Below, one piece after another: positions 1-10,093 of a stretch of 64,000 bases of DNA; position 1 is the first letter of the stretch; the number at the start of each line of letters is the position of its first letter. A program made the position numbers and the translations under genes. The stretch lies in the NCBI GenBank assembly GCA_902539295.1, contig CACBIM010000006.1:1-64000 (forward strand), given 5' to 3'. The stretch is from an uncultured SAR116 cluster alpha proteobacterium. GTDB taxonomy: Bacteria; Pseudomonadota; Alphaproteobacteria; Puniceispirillales; GCA-002684695. The notes beneath the pieces were generated by a model. The model was not told the origin of the DNA, ran no database searches, and saw only the letters and a list, made by a program, of their open reading frames with translations.

Positions 1-629
1 TTCGAATTCTTGACATTATACCTTTCCAAAATACCAGATTTTTGCGGTCCTCCAGATGGCCTAACGTCTGTGTGCATAAACCAATCACTTACTTTTCTAG
101 CAAAATTTTCTCCGTAATGCTCTGAAATAAGTGTATACATTAGATCTAAAGGAGCTATTCCCCCAGCACAACTAATTCTGTTTTGATCAATTACAAATAA
201 AGATTTCTCTAGTGAAATACTAGGCCATGTTTCTTTAAAAGCATCTGAATGCTCCCAGTGCAAGGTCATCCTTTTACCTCTCATAAGACCAGCTTTTGTT
301 ATTATAACTGGCCCCCCTGAAACACCTCCTAGTGATGATCCTTCCCTAGACTTTTTTCTCAGCCAATCAAAAACTTTGCTATTATTATATGAAAATGGAT
401 CACCACCTGCACAAACAAAAATAATATCCAATTTTTCTTTTTCATTCCCTATTATAATAGTATCTACTTTTGCACCACTAGAGCTTGTTGAAATATTTCT
501 CGAAGAAAGATTTGATATGCTGTAAAGTTTTTTTTCAGATAATAAATTAGCAGCTCTTAGAGGTTCAACTACTGAGGAGTAGGACATAAGAGCGAAACCA
601 TCAATTAAAAGCAATCCAATTTTTATCAT
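1..629 (-). CDS. GlxA/GbdR-family transcriptional regulator (DJ-1/PfpI-like N-terminal domain), C-terminus truncated by window edge
   Basis: Manual reverse translation from CAT at 627-629: MIKIGLLLIDGFALMSYSSVVEPLRAANLLSEKKLYSISNLSS...GGVSGGPVIITKAGLMRGKRMTLHWEH...FVIDQNRISCAGGIAPLDLMYTLI; typical GATase1-like AraC regulator motifs. Confidence 0.85.
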   Translation of the reverse strand, partial: MIKIGLLLIDGFALMSYSSVVEPLRAANLLSEKKLYSISNLSSRNISTSSSGAKVDTIIIGNEKEKLDIIFVCAGGDPFSYNNSKVFDWLRKKSREGSSLGGVSGGPVIITKAGLMRGKRMTLHWEHSDAFKETWPSISLEKSLFVIDQNRISCAGGIAPLDLMYTLISEHYGENFARKVSDWFMHTDVRPSGGPQKSGILERYNVKNS

Positions 630-704
630 AAAATGTCTTTTTTTATAAACTTTATGACTAAATATCAAAAGTCAAGAGTATAAAATTATATAAGAATAAC
701 TTTT

Positions 705-1955
705 ATGAGATATTCTTTATTAAAAATTATCAAAGAGGGCTTAACAGGCAATAAAGGCTGGAGGCCTATTTGGCGCAACCCAGAACCTAAAAAAAAATAT
801 GATGTTATAATTATTGGAGGTGGCGGACACGGTCTCTCTACTGCTTATTATCTTTCAAATGTTTACGGCATTAATAATATAGCGGTTCTAGAAAAAGGAT
901 GGATTGGTTCAGGGAACATAGGAAGAAATACAACTATTATAAGGTCTAATTATATGTTGCCGGGTAATGAACCATTTTATGAACTATCTTTGAAATTATG
1001 GGAAGGACTAGAACAAGACTTTAATTATAACGCCATGATTTCTCAAAGGGGAATTATTAATCTTTTCCACAGTGATGGTCAAAGAGATGCGTATGCAAGA
1101 AGAGGAAATGCTATGTTGCTCGAAGGAGCAGATGCTGAGCTTCTTGATGAAGATAGTGTAAGAGACATTTGCCCTTTTCTAGACTTTAATAATGCACGTT
1201 TCCCAATAAAGGGTGGCCTCATGCAAAAGCGTGGTGGAACAGTTCGGCACGATGCAGTTGCTTGGGGGTATGCAAGAGGTGCTGACAATAAGGGTGTTGA
1301 TATAATTCAAAACTGTGAGGTAACAGGTTTCAAAATAGTGAATGGCGTTTGCAAAGGAGTTGAAACAAATTTGGGGCCTATTAGTGCAAATAAAATTGCC
1401 TCATGTGCAGCTGGTTCATCTAGTCGTGTAATGAGTTTAGCAGGTATAAAATTACCTATTGAAAGTCATGTACTTCAAGCTTTTGTTTCTGAGGGACTAA
1501 AGCCTATTCTTCCAAATGTTATCACATTTGGGGCAGGACATTTTTATGTAAGTCAATCAGATAAAGGAGGCTTGGTATTTGGTGGAGATATCGATGGATA
1601 TAATAGTTATGCACAAAGAGGAAATCTGCCAGTTGTTGAAGATGTTTGCGAAGGGGGCATGGCATTAATGCCCATTATAGGAAGAGCAAAACTACTCAGA
1701 ATGTGGGGTGGTGTTATGGATATGTCTATGGATGGATCACCTTTTATAGATAAAACTCATATCCAAGGACTATATTTCAATGGAGGCTGGTGTTATGGAG
1801 GCTTTAAAGCTACACCTGCGAGTGGTTTATGTTATGCTCATCTTCTTGCAACTGACGAACCACATGAAGTTGCAACAGAATTAACTTTAGACAGATTTAT
1901 TCATGGTAAAATAATAGATGAAAAGGGAGTGGGCGCACAACCCAACTTGCACTAG
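705..1955 (+). CDS. soxB: sarcosine oxidase subunit beta
   Basis: FAD-binding IIGGGGHGLSTAYYL, GSGNIGRNTTIIRSNY motif; followed by soxD/A/G-like genes. Confidence 0.95.
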   Translation: MRYSLLKIIKEGLTGNKGWRPIWRNPEPKKKYDVIIIGGGGHGLSTAYYLSNVYGINNIAVLEKGWIGSGNIGRNTTIIRSNYMLPGNEPFYELSLKLWEGLEQDFNYNAMISQRGIINLFHSDGQRDAYARRGNAMLLEGADAELLDEDSVRDICPFLDFNNARFPIKGGLMQKRGGTVRHDAVAWGYARGADNKGVDIIQNCEVTGFKIVNGVCKGVETNLGPISANKIASCAAGSSSRVMSLAGIKLPIESHVLQAFVSEGLKPILPNVITFGAGHFYVSQSDKGGLVFGGDIDGYNSYAQRGNLPVVEDVCEGGMALMPIIGRAKLLRMWGGVMDMSMDGSPFIDKTHIQGLYFNGGWCYGGFKATPASGLCYAHLLATDEPHEVATELTLDRFIHGKIIDEKGVGAQPNLH

Positions 1956-1957
1956 TC

Positions 1958-2236
1958 ATGGTAATTAATCATCCTTTATTAGGCCCCAGAGACTCTAGCG
2001 AGTTTGTTTACTTAGGAGACGCCTCTCTTATGAATAGGCCTAATTGGTTAGACAAAGATGCCGGACAAAAATTTTATACGTACCAATATTTAAGGGATAA
2101 TCCTCATTTAGAGCATAAAGAACTATGGTTTCATGAACAGGGTGATAGGTCTTGGCTTATTGTAACAAGAAACACATCAACGCATGAGATATTAAAAGTT
2201 GAATTAGCTAAGAAGTTCTTTGATAAGGGGGGTTAA
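1958..2236 (+). CDS. soxD: sarcosine oxidase subunit delta
   Basis: Small protein with RDSSEFVYLGDA...W.HEQGDRSWLIVTRNT motif, position between soxB and soxA. Confidence 0.93.
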   Translation: MVINHPLLGPRDSSEFVYLGDASLMNRPNWLDKDAGQKFYTYQYLRDNPHLEHKELWFHEQGDRSWLIVTRNTSTHEILKVELAKKFFDKGG

Positions 2237-2238
2237 TT

Positions 2239-5200
2239 ATGAATAAGTTAAACCCAATTGAAGATAATATAATTGAAAAAGATCAATCACAACAAACCCC
2301 TGCAAAACTTGAATTAAATAATCATCAAATAAATAGACTAAAGTCGGGTCAAATTTTAAATAATAAAAAAATCTCTTTTAAATTTAATGAAGAAAAACTT
2401 CAAGGTTATGAAGGAGACACTCTTTCATCAGCATTACTTGCTAATAACAAAATTTTGGTTGGAAGATCTTTTAAGTACCATAGACCTAGAGGTATTTTTT
2501 CTGCCGGCACTGAAGAGCCTAATGCATTACTGGAAATAGGGAAAAATGAATACCAAGAACCAAATGTTAAAGCTACAACAATTAAACTCTTTGAGGGTTT
2601 AGAAAGCAGAAGCCAAAACCACCTTGGATCATTAAATTTTGATTTATTAGCAATAAATGATTTTTTACACCCATTCTTAGGCGCTGGCTTTTATTATAAA
2701 ACATTTATGTGGCCAAAGTCTTTTTGGGAAAAATTTTATGAACCCGCAATAAGAAGGGCAGCAGGTCTTGGGTCGCTCTCTGGGATGCCTGACCCTAGTA
2801 CTTATGATAAAGGCTTTTTACATTGTGATGTATTAATAGTCGGTGGAGGCCCAGCTGGATTATCAGCAGCACTTGAAGCAGGCCGCGCAAATTTAAAAGT
2901 TATAATTGCTGATGATGATTTTTTATTCGGGGGCAGACTAAACTCTGAAAATTTTATAATCGATGACCAAATAAGCTCTGAATGGTCAAAAAAGTCTGTC
3001 GAAGAGCTCTTAAATATGAGCAATGTTAGAATAATGCCAAGGACTTCTATTTATGGCTCTTTTGATCATGGAATATTTGGGGGGCTAGAGATTAAATATG
3101 ATAATTATAAGGATCAGATAGGTAAGCCAAGGCAAATTCTATGGAAAATTTATACTAAGTTTGCAATTATTTGTACTGGTTCAACTGAGAGGTCTATAGC
3201 TTTTGGAAACAATGATAGACCAGGTATTATGCTTTCTGGCGCAATAAGGTCATATGTGAATAGATGGTCTGTTAGCCCAGGCAAAAATGTTGTAATCTTT
3301 ACTAACAACGATGACGGCTGGAGAACCGCTCAAGATCTAAAAAATAAAAATATAAATATTAAAGCAATTATTGATTCAAGAGAAAATATAAATCTTAAAG
3401 ATAAAGAAATTCCTATTTTCAAAAATACTTCAATCATAGACACCTCAGGTAGAAAGCAAATTTCTTCAGTAACCTTATCAAGCGGCGAGGTTATAAAATG
3501 TGACTGTCTTGGTGTATCTGGAGGTTGGAACCCAAATGTACATTTAACATGCCATCAAAGAGGAAAGCCTATTTGGGAAAAAAGTATAAATGCTTTTATC
3601 CCAGGTAAAACACCAAGTAATATGCTTGTTGCTGGAACTGCAGCTGGCCTTCTACAGCTTGGAGAAAATTTAAAATCCGGACATACAAAAGCACAACAAG
3701 TTATTTTAAGTTTAGGATTAAAATGCTCATCTTATACCCCACCTAAAGCAGAAAATGAAAATGCTACCAATTCAAGCTTCTGGCATGTTGGGGCATCAAG
3801 AAAACGATCTTGGGTGGACTTACAGAATGACGTTACAACGAAGGATATAAAGATTTCGTATGAAGAAGGTTTTAGATCAGTTGAACATTTGAAAAGATAT
3901 AGCACTCTTGGAATGGCAACAGATCAAGGCAAAACATCTAACATACTAGGTTTAGCTGTTCTTGCTGAGTATTCTGGAAAATCTATTTCAGATACTGGAA
4001 CTACAATTTTTAGACCTCCATATAATCCTGTTCCCATTGGAGCATTTGCTGGGAGATCTCGTGGCAAGGAGTTTAAACCAGTTCGTCTAACACCTAGCCA
4101 CAAAGAAGCAGAAAATTTATCTGCAACTTTTGTTGAAGCCGGACTTTGGTTGAGAGCACAGTGGTATCCATTAAAAGGTGAAACACACTGGAGAGAGAGT
4201 GTGGACAGAGAAGTTATCCAAACTAGAAAATTTGTCGGAATATGCGATGTTACTACTTTAGGTAAAATTGATATTCAAGGCCAAGATGCAGCTGAGTTTT
4301 TAGATTGTGTCTATACAAATGGTTTCTCAAAGCTTGATGTTGGCAAAGTAAGGTATGGGCTGATGCTGCGTGAAGACGGAATGGTAATGGATGATGGCAC
4401 AACTGCACGTTTTGATTTAAACCATTTTGTAATGACCACCACTACAGCAAATGCAGTTAGTGTTTTTAGGCATTTAGAATTTTGTCGTCAATGTTTGTAT
4501 CCAAATTTAGATGTCCATCTTATATCTGCAACTGAACAGTGGGCACAATTTGCTGTTGCAGGCCCTAATAGTCGAAAACTATTAGAGAAAATACTTGATA
4601 AAGAATATGATATTTCAAATCTAAATTTCCCTTACATGGGATGTAAAAAAATTACTGTCTGCAATAATATTCCAGCCAGATTATTTAGAATTTCTTTCTC
4701 GGGTGAATTGGCCTATGAGATTGCAGTTCCTTCAAGGTATGGTAATTCTATGTTTAAAGTCCTGATGGATGCTGGATCTGAATTTAATGTCGTGGCGTAT
4801 GGAACCGAAGCTCTTGGCGTTATGAGAATTGAAAAAGGTCATGCAGCCGGAAATGAGTTAAATGGTCAAACTACAGCTCAAAACTTAGGTCTTGAAAAAA
4901 TGATGTCAAAAAAGAAAGATTTCGTTGGAAATGTATTATCTAGGAGATCAGAGTTAAATAAAGAGAGCATTGTTAAATTAGTAGGCTTTAAACCAGTAAA
5001 TAAAGAAATTGAATTAAAAGCAGGTGCACATTTTATTTCATTGGGGAAAGAAGCTTGTACTAAAAATGATGAAGGGTGGATGAGTTCAGTAGCATTTTCA
5101 CCTTCATTAAATCACTCAATAGGGTTAGGCTTTATAAAAAATGGTAATAATAGAATTGGCGAAATTGTAAATGCAGTCGACCCATTACGTAAAAGCAATG

Positions 5201-5262
5201 TAGAAGTTGAAATAGTTTCACCTCATTTTTTAGATCCAGAAGGTGACAGATTACGTGAATAA
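2239..5262 (+). CDS. soxA: sarcosine oxidase subunit alpha
   Basis: 1007 aa; 2Fe-2S-like N-terminal domain (GRSFKYHRPRGIFSAGTEEPNA), Rossmann fold, C-terminal aminomethyltransferase-like domain. Confidence 0.95.
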   Translation: MNKLNPIEDNIIEKDQSQQTPAKLELNNHQINRLKSGQILNNKKISFKFNEEKLQGYEGDTLSSALLANNKILVGRSFKYHRPRGIFSAGTEEPNALLEIGKNEYQEPNVKATTIKLFEGLESRSQNHLGSLNFDLLAINDFLHPFLGAGFYYKTFMWPKSFWEKFYEPAIRRAAGLGSLSGMPDPSTYDKGFLHCDVLIVGGGPAGLSAALEAGRANLKVIIADDDFLFGGRLNSENFIIDDQISSEWSKKSVEELLNMSNVRIMPRTSIYGSFDHGIFGGLEIKYDNYKDQIGKPRQILWKIYTKFAIICTGSTERSIAFGNNDRPGIMLSGAIRSYVNRWSVSPGKNVVIFTNNDDGWRTAQDLKNKNINIKAIIDSRENINLKDKEIPIFKNTSIIDTSGRKQISSVTLSSGEVIKCDCLGVSGGWNPNVHLTCHQRGKPIWEKSINAFIPGKTPSNMLVAGTAAGLLQLGENLKSGHTKAQQVILSLGLKCSSYTPPKAENENATNSSFWHVGASRKRSWVDLQNDVTTKDIKISYEEGFRSVEHLKRYSTLGMATDQGKTSNILGLAVLAEYSGKSISDTGTTIFRPPYNPVPIGAFAGRSRGKEFKPVRLTPSHKEAENLSATFVEAGLWLRAQWYPLKGETHWRESVDREVIQTRKFVGICDVTTLGKIDIQGQDAAEFLDCVYTNGFSKLDVGKVRYGLMLREDGMVMDDGTTARFDLNHFVMTTTTANAVSVFRHLEFCRQCLYPNLDVHLISATEQWAQFAVAGPNSRKLLEKILDKEYDISNLNFPYMGCKKITVCNNIPARLFRISFSGELAYEIAVPSRYGNSMFKVLMDAGSEFNVVAYGTEALGVMRIEKGHAAGNELNGQTTAQNLGLEKMMSKKKDFVGNVLSRRSELNKESIVKLVGFKPVNKEIELKAGAHFISLGKEACTKNDEGWMSSVAFSPSLNHSIGLGFIKNGNNRIGEIVNAVDPLRKSNVEVEIVSPHFLDPEGDRLRE

Positions 5263-5821
5263 TTTTAATTTAGTTGCAGAACCTCCCCTAGGGTTCAATC
5301 AAAAGAAATTTAAAAATTTAATTCTCTTTGAAGAATTAGAGTATTCTTTAATTTCAGTTTCTTTATCTGATAATCACTACACTTTATTTAAAAAAAATAT
5401 ATTTAATAGTTTCAAATTGGATCTTCCAAAAGTTGGATCAACAAAAATATCAACTGTTGACAACACTAAAATTATTGCTTTGCAGCCTAATCAATATTTC
5501 TTTATGTATAAAAGAATTTCTGATTTTCCTGTCGATGAATTAAAATCTCATGTTGGAATAGGCTATTATTCAGACCAAAGTGATAGTTGGTCGATTATCA
5601 AAATTTCAGGTGAGAATACAATTCCTGCACTTGAAAGAATTTGCCCAATCGATCTCAGTATTGAGAAATTTAAGATTGATGGAGTAAGCAGAACTCAGAT
5701 GGAACATCTAAGTGTCATAATGATTAGAATTGCAGTCAATGAATTTATACTTATGTCGCCCAGATCATCATCCCATTCTTTTTATCATATTCTTACACAG
5801 TCAGCACAAAACATATTGTAA
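5243..5821 (+). CDS. soxG: sarcosine oxidase subunit gamma
   Basis: Overlaps the soxA 3' end; CPIDLS...RTQMEHLSVIMIRI...F.LMSPRSSSHSFYH motif. Confidence 0.85.
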   Translation: MTDYVNNFNLVAEPPLGFNQKKFKNLILFEELEYSLISVSLSDNHYTLFKKNIFNSFKLDLPKVGSTKISTVDNTKIIALQPNQYFFMYKRISDFPVDELKSHVGIGYYSDQSDSWSIIKISGENTIPALERICPIDLSIEKFKIDGVSRTQMEHLSVIMIRIAVNEFILMSPRSSSHSFYHILTQSAQNIL

Positions 5822-6786
5822 TGCAAAAACCTACTATTTTTGTCACTAGAAGATGGCCTAAAGAGACTGTAGAGGAGATGAAAAAATTTTTTGAAGTAAC
5901 TATAAATCACGACGATAGACCATTAACTCAAAATGAAATTGCAGATGGATTTGAAAGTCATGACGCATTAGCCCCAACTGTTTCTGATAATATAGATCAA
6001 AATATTATAAAAAAGGGGAGTGGAAAAATAATCGCGAATTATGGTGTTGGTTTTAGCCATATAGATTTAGTGGCGTGTAAAGAAAATAACGTAACTGTCA
6101 CGAATACCCCCGATGTTCTTACAGACGCTACTGCTGATCTTACAATATTACTAATGTTGATGATAAGTCGTAAAGCAATAGAGGGCGCAAAGGAAATTGA
6201 AACAAAAAGTTGGATGGGTTGGAAGCCTACGCATCTTGTAGGAAGTGATTTAAGTGGAAAGACACTTGGCATAATTGGCATGGGAAGAATTGGTGAGGCA
6301 GTAGCTAAGAGAGCATTATTTGGTTTTAAAATGAAAATTATGTTTTTTAACCGATCAAAAAAAGAAAATTTAAATTTTAAGGCTGAACAAGTGAAAAAAA
6401 TTACTGAAATTTTTGAGAAATCTGACTTTATAAGCCTTCACTGTCCAGGAGGAAATAATAATAAAAATATAATAAATGAAAAATCTTTACAACTAATGAA
6501 AAAATCAACTTTCCTTATTAATACTGCCCGTGGAGAACTGATTGAAGAGAACAGTCTTTGCAAAGCTCTAAATAATGATCAAATTGCTGGTGCAGGATTA
6601 GACGTATATAATAATGAGCCAGATATTAATCCGAAACTTCTAAAGGCTAAGAACGTTGTTTTATTACCACATTTAGGATCTGCTACTTCTAAAGCAAGGA
6701 ATGCAATGGGTTTCAAAGTAATTGAAAATTTAAAAAGTTATTTTAATAGCGGCAAAGGAATTGATATTGTAAATTCCACTAAATGA
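5821..6786 (+). CDS. D-2-hydroxyacid dehydrogenase (glyoxylate/hydroxypyruvate reductase-like)
   Basis: GIIGMGRIGEAVAKRA, NTARGELIEE, AGAGLDVYNNEP motifs. Confidence 0.9.
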   Translation: MQKPTIFVTRRWPKETVEEMKKFFEVTINHDDRPLTQNEIADGFESHDALAPTVSDNIDQNIIKKGSGKIIANYGVGFSHIDLVACKENNVTVTNTPDVLTDATADLTILLMLMISRKAIEGAKEIETKSWMGWKPTHLVGSDLSGKTLGIIGMGRIGEAVAKRALFGFKMKIMFFNRSKKENLNFKAEQVKKITEIFEKSDFISLHCPGGNNNKNIINEKSLQLMKKSTFLINTARGELIEENSLCKALNNDQIAGAGLDVYNNEPDINPKLLKAKNVVLLPHLGSATSKARNAMGFKVIENLKSYFNSGKGIDIVNSTK

Positions 6787-8051
6787 CAATTTCAGTTAAA
6801 CATGTTAATCAATTAAAATCAGCTTTCTTTTATGCTGTTGAAGCAGGAACACCTGAGAAAATTTTTTCAAATGAAATTAAGTCATTATTACCTAAAGACA
6901 AAGAACTAAAAATATTATCTTTAGGTAAAGCTGCGTCAAGCATGGCTGAGAAAATGGCTAATATGAATATATCTCAGACTGGAATTGTTGTCACAAATGA
7001 TGAAAATTTTCGCCCTATTGAAAATTTTACATGCCTTGCAACTGGACACCCATTTCCAGATAAAAGAGGTCTTAATGCTGCAAAAAAAGTTGAATTGTTT
7101 TTAGAAGAACTCTCAGATAAAGATCATTTAATACTACTACTAAGTGGAGGTGGTTCTTCCTTATTACCAGCTCCACCAGAAGGAATAACACTTAAAGAAA
7201 AAACATATATCAATAAAGTATTACTTGAAAGTGGGTTAGATATAACTGAAGTTAATGCTGTTCGAAGAGTTTTTTCAAGATTAAAGGGTGGTCGACTTGC
7301 TCAAAAAGCATATCCTACTGGAATTACACAATTTGTATTCTCTGATGTCTTGGATGACAGTCTAGAAACGATTGCAAGTGGAGTGGCAGCACCCGATCCT
7401 TATGAGTTTTCAGACGTTCAGAAAATATTAACCAAAGCCAAATTGAATAATATAAAGTTTGTTTCTGACTTTATCGCAAAAGTTGGTAAAAATAAAAATT
7501 TACTGCCTCTTAAAAAAGACAACAAAGTTTTTGAAAAAATAAAAACTTATTTACTTGCAAATAATGAAACCTGCGTCAATGCTGCAAAAATTTTTTTTGA
7601 AAATGAAAATTATTTTGTAAATTCATTTTGTCAAAAACTTCAAGGTGAAGCATCTTTAATAGGTTCTCAACTTGCAGATTCTATCATAAAAACAATAAAC
7701 AAAGATAAATCATTGAGTATTTTTGGAGGTGAAACAACAGTTACAGTTAGAAATAGTTATGGTAAAGGCGGGCGCTCACAAGAACTTGCTCTAAGTTTTG
7801 CCATATCAATGAATAAAAATTACTATCAAAAAAAGCCGTGGGCTATTCTCTCTGCTGGAACTGATGGACGGGATGGCCCAACAGACGCAGCTGGAGCTAT
7901 AATCACATCCAATTCAAAAATAAATATTTCTGATGCTATTAAATCTTTACATAAAAATGATAGTTATAATTTTTTAAATAAAAATAAATTATTATTTAAA
8001 ACTGGTGGAACCAATACAAACCTTGGGGACCTAGTCTTTATTTTAAATTGA
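6783..8051 (+). CDS. glycerate 2-kinase (GckA/TtuD, MOFRL family)
   Basis: LSLGKAASSMA, LLLSGGGSSLLPAP, GKGGRSQELALSFA, SAGTDGRDGPTDAAGA motifs. Confidence 0.93.
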   Translation: MTISVKHVNQLKSAFFYAVEAGTPEKIFSNEIKSLLPKDKELKILSLGKAASSMAEKMANMNISQTGIVVTNDENFRPIENFTCLATGHPFPDKRGLNAAKKVELFLEELSDKDHLILLLSGGGSSLLPAPPEGITLKEKTYINKVLLESGLDITEVNAVRRVFSRLKGGRLAQKAYPTGITQFVFSDVLDDSLETIASGVAAPDPYEFSDVQKILTKAKLNNIKFVSDFIAKVGKNKNLLPLKKDNKVFEKIKTYLLANNETCVNAAKIFFENENYFVNSFCQKLQGEASLIGSQLADSIIKTINKDKSLSIFGGETTVTVRNSYGKGGRSQELALSFAISMNKNYYQKKPWAILSAGTDGRDGPTDAAGAIITSNSKINISDAIKSLHKNDSYNFLNKNKLLFKTGGTNTNLGDLVFILN

Positions 8052-8101
8052 TAATTTTAACAAATTCAAAATTGAATCACAGGAATTTATCATTTTCATT
8101 C

Positions 8102-9940
8102 TCATTTAATTGATGCAAGGTGATCACTTGCATTAAAATATGGAAGAACATCTCTGTTGGAACAACCCATGATAGTTAATCTTTCAGCAATTTTTATTGC
8201 TTTTTGGTATTTTCTTTCATTTTCTAATTCCGAGTTCTCAAGCATTATTCCACCACATACAGATATGCCGTAATTCGATACTAAAGAACCAATAACCCTA
8301 CCTGAAGACAAACCATCCGCCACCATTGCTAGTTCAAACTCATCTTGCTTAACTATTTGAATTTCATTCTCAACTAGAAACTTTCTTATATTTGTTTCTG
8401 CCTCAAGGGCAATATCCCAATACCTTGTTTCAGATGCAGTTGCTTCTCCAGAAGCAACTTCAAAGGCCTTGCAAAAAACCAAAAACATTTTTTCTTTTTC
8501 ATTTGCACTATTCCAAGCAGCTTTACCAAGACTTTTCCATATACTTAAATTCATTTCCTCATAAACTTTTGGAATTCTATCAAAGAATAGTTGGTGTAGT
8601 CCTGCCTCAGTTTGTGTACTGTCAAGCATTTGCTCTCTTTGAATATCAACAGCATCAAAGGTTCCACACATTGGGCACGCGTCATCACTTAAAGTATTTT
8701 TTTTATAAATGTAAGAACATCTCATTTTATTAGGTAATTGATTTTGGCATAGAAGGTAAACCTGATTTTCATCCATGCCATTTAATTGTTCTGCTAACCA
8801 ATTAAATCTATTCTTAAATCTTAAATAAGACCTTCTATGGCTCCAAAGTTCCCATTTTAATTTTTCAACAGGACCAAAGGTGCTCCAATTTGAACTAACG
8901 TCAATAACTATGCATTTGGACTTATCTTTTGCGGATCTTAGACCTCTGCCTACAGATTGGCCCCATAATACTTTTGATAGCGTTGGTCTTAAATGAACAA
9001 TTATATTACAATTTGGATTATCCCAACCTTCTAACAAAACACCAACAGAAACAACCGCTTCAATATTTCCTTGTTCGTGATCAGACAAAACGTTCATTCT
9101 TTCACCTAAAGGTGTTTGGGCAGTTACAATTGCACAAGAAATACCTTGTTTTTCAATATTTTCGACGGCAACTTCTGCAACTGAAACGTCAGGACAAAAC
9201 CATGCACTAATCGGTTTTGGTTTAACTTGTTCTCTTTCTTTTTTGTAAATATAAACTGAATATTCTATCATAGAAGATTTCACTATTGCAGAAGCAAGTT
9301 TAGTTGTAGGAAAATCGCCTGAACTGATATCTATATCTTTTAGATCTAAATCATGCACAAAATATGGTTTATAAATAGGTGGTACTAAAATTTTTTCATC
9401 TATTAGATTTTGAATGTCAGCACAATCAATAATAGTATCAAAGGCTAAGTGCAACTGGTCTCTTTGGTCACCTGTTCTTCTTTCAGGAGAAGCAGTCAAT
9501 CCCATAAATCGTGCGTTGTCTTTAGAATTCTCACGAAAGTTATCAATAATAGCTTTATATCCCCTACCATTCGGTGATATTCTGTGCGCCTCATCAACAA
9601 TTACCAAATCTGCCATCGGTATAGCTTCAGCAATAATTTCTTTAGCACGCATATTTGTTGATAGTAAAATATCATAACCGTCAAAAGCTATACTAGTTTC
9701 AGAAACAGCAAGTTTTCTAATTTTATGTTCCTTTTGAAGAGCCTTTTCAAGCTGCTCTAAGAGTACTAATCTGTGACATAAAACTATTACTTTTTTTCTA
9801 TTGTAAAATCTCTTTATTAACTCACTTGCTAAATAAGTTTTGCCCGCACCTGTTGGCGCTTTAAGGATGAACCTTCTATTGTCTTTAACAATTGATGGGA
9901 AGTCATCAATTATTTTTTGCTGCCAGTTTCTTATTTCCAT
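8102..9940 (-). CDS. DEAD/DEAH-box superfamily II helicase, RadD-like
   Basis: Walker A APTGAGKTYLA, DEAH box VIVDEAHR, GLTASPERR, QSVGRGLR; C-terminal Cys cluster (C..C...CPMCG). Confidence 0.85.
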   Translation of the reverse strand: MEIRNWQQKIIDDFPSIVKDNRRFILKAPTGAGKTYLASELIKRFYNRKKVIVLCHRLVLLEQLEKALQKEHKIRKLAVSETSIAFDGYDILLSTNMRAKEIIAEAIPMADLVIVDEAHRISPNGRGYKAIIDNFRENSKDNARFMGLTASPERRTGDQRDQLHLAFDTIIDCADIQNLIDEKILVPPIYKPYFVHDLDLKDIDISSGDFPTTKLASAIVKSSMIEYSVYIYKKEREQVKPKPISAWFCPDVSVAEVAVENIEKQGISCAIVTAQTPLGERMNVLSDHEQGNIEAVVSVGVLLEGWDNPNCNIIVHLRPTLSKVLWGQSVGRGLRSAKDKSKCIVIDVSSNWSTFGPVEKLKWELWSHRRSYLRFKNRFNWLAEQLNGMDENQVYLLCQNQLPNKMRCSYIYKKNTLSDDACPMCGTFDAVDIQREQMLDSTQTEAGLHQLFFDRIPKVYEEMNLSIWKSLGKAAWNSANEKEKMFLVFCKAFEVASGEATASETRYWDIALEAETNIRKFLVENEIQIVKQDEFELAMVADGLSSGRVIGSLVSNYGISVCGGIMLENSELENERKYQKAIKIAERLTIMGCSNRDVLPYFNASDHLASIK

Positions 9941-10093
9941 AAATGAGTATGATTTTCAATAAAAGTCTATTGAATTTTCAAATAAAATTTCAAAAAATTA
10001 GCATACATAAAAACAGCAAATGGTCAACAAATTTAATACAAATCTGTATCTAATTTTCTTTTAAGGTTTATATTGACTATAGTTTTTATTTAA

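Noticed and set aside
1079-1288. Antisense ORF inside soxB
   Set aside because: Fully overlaps a strongly supported gene on the other strand and has no recognisable domain.
8392-9677. Plus-strand ORFs (113, 93, 87 aa) opposite the helicase gene
   Set aside because: Shadow frames of the 612-aa helicase; no plausible domains.
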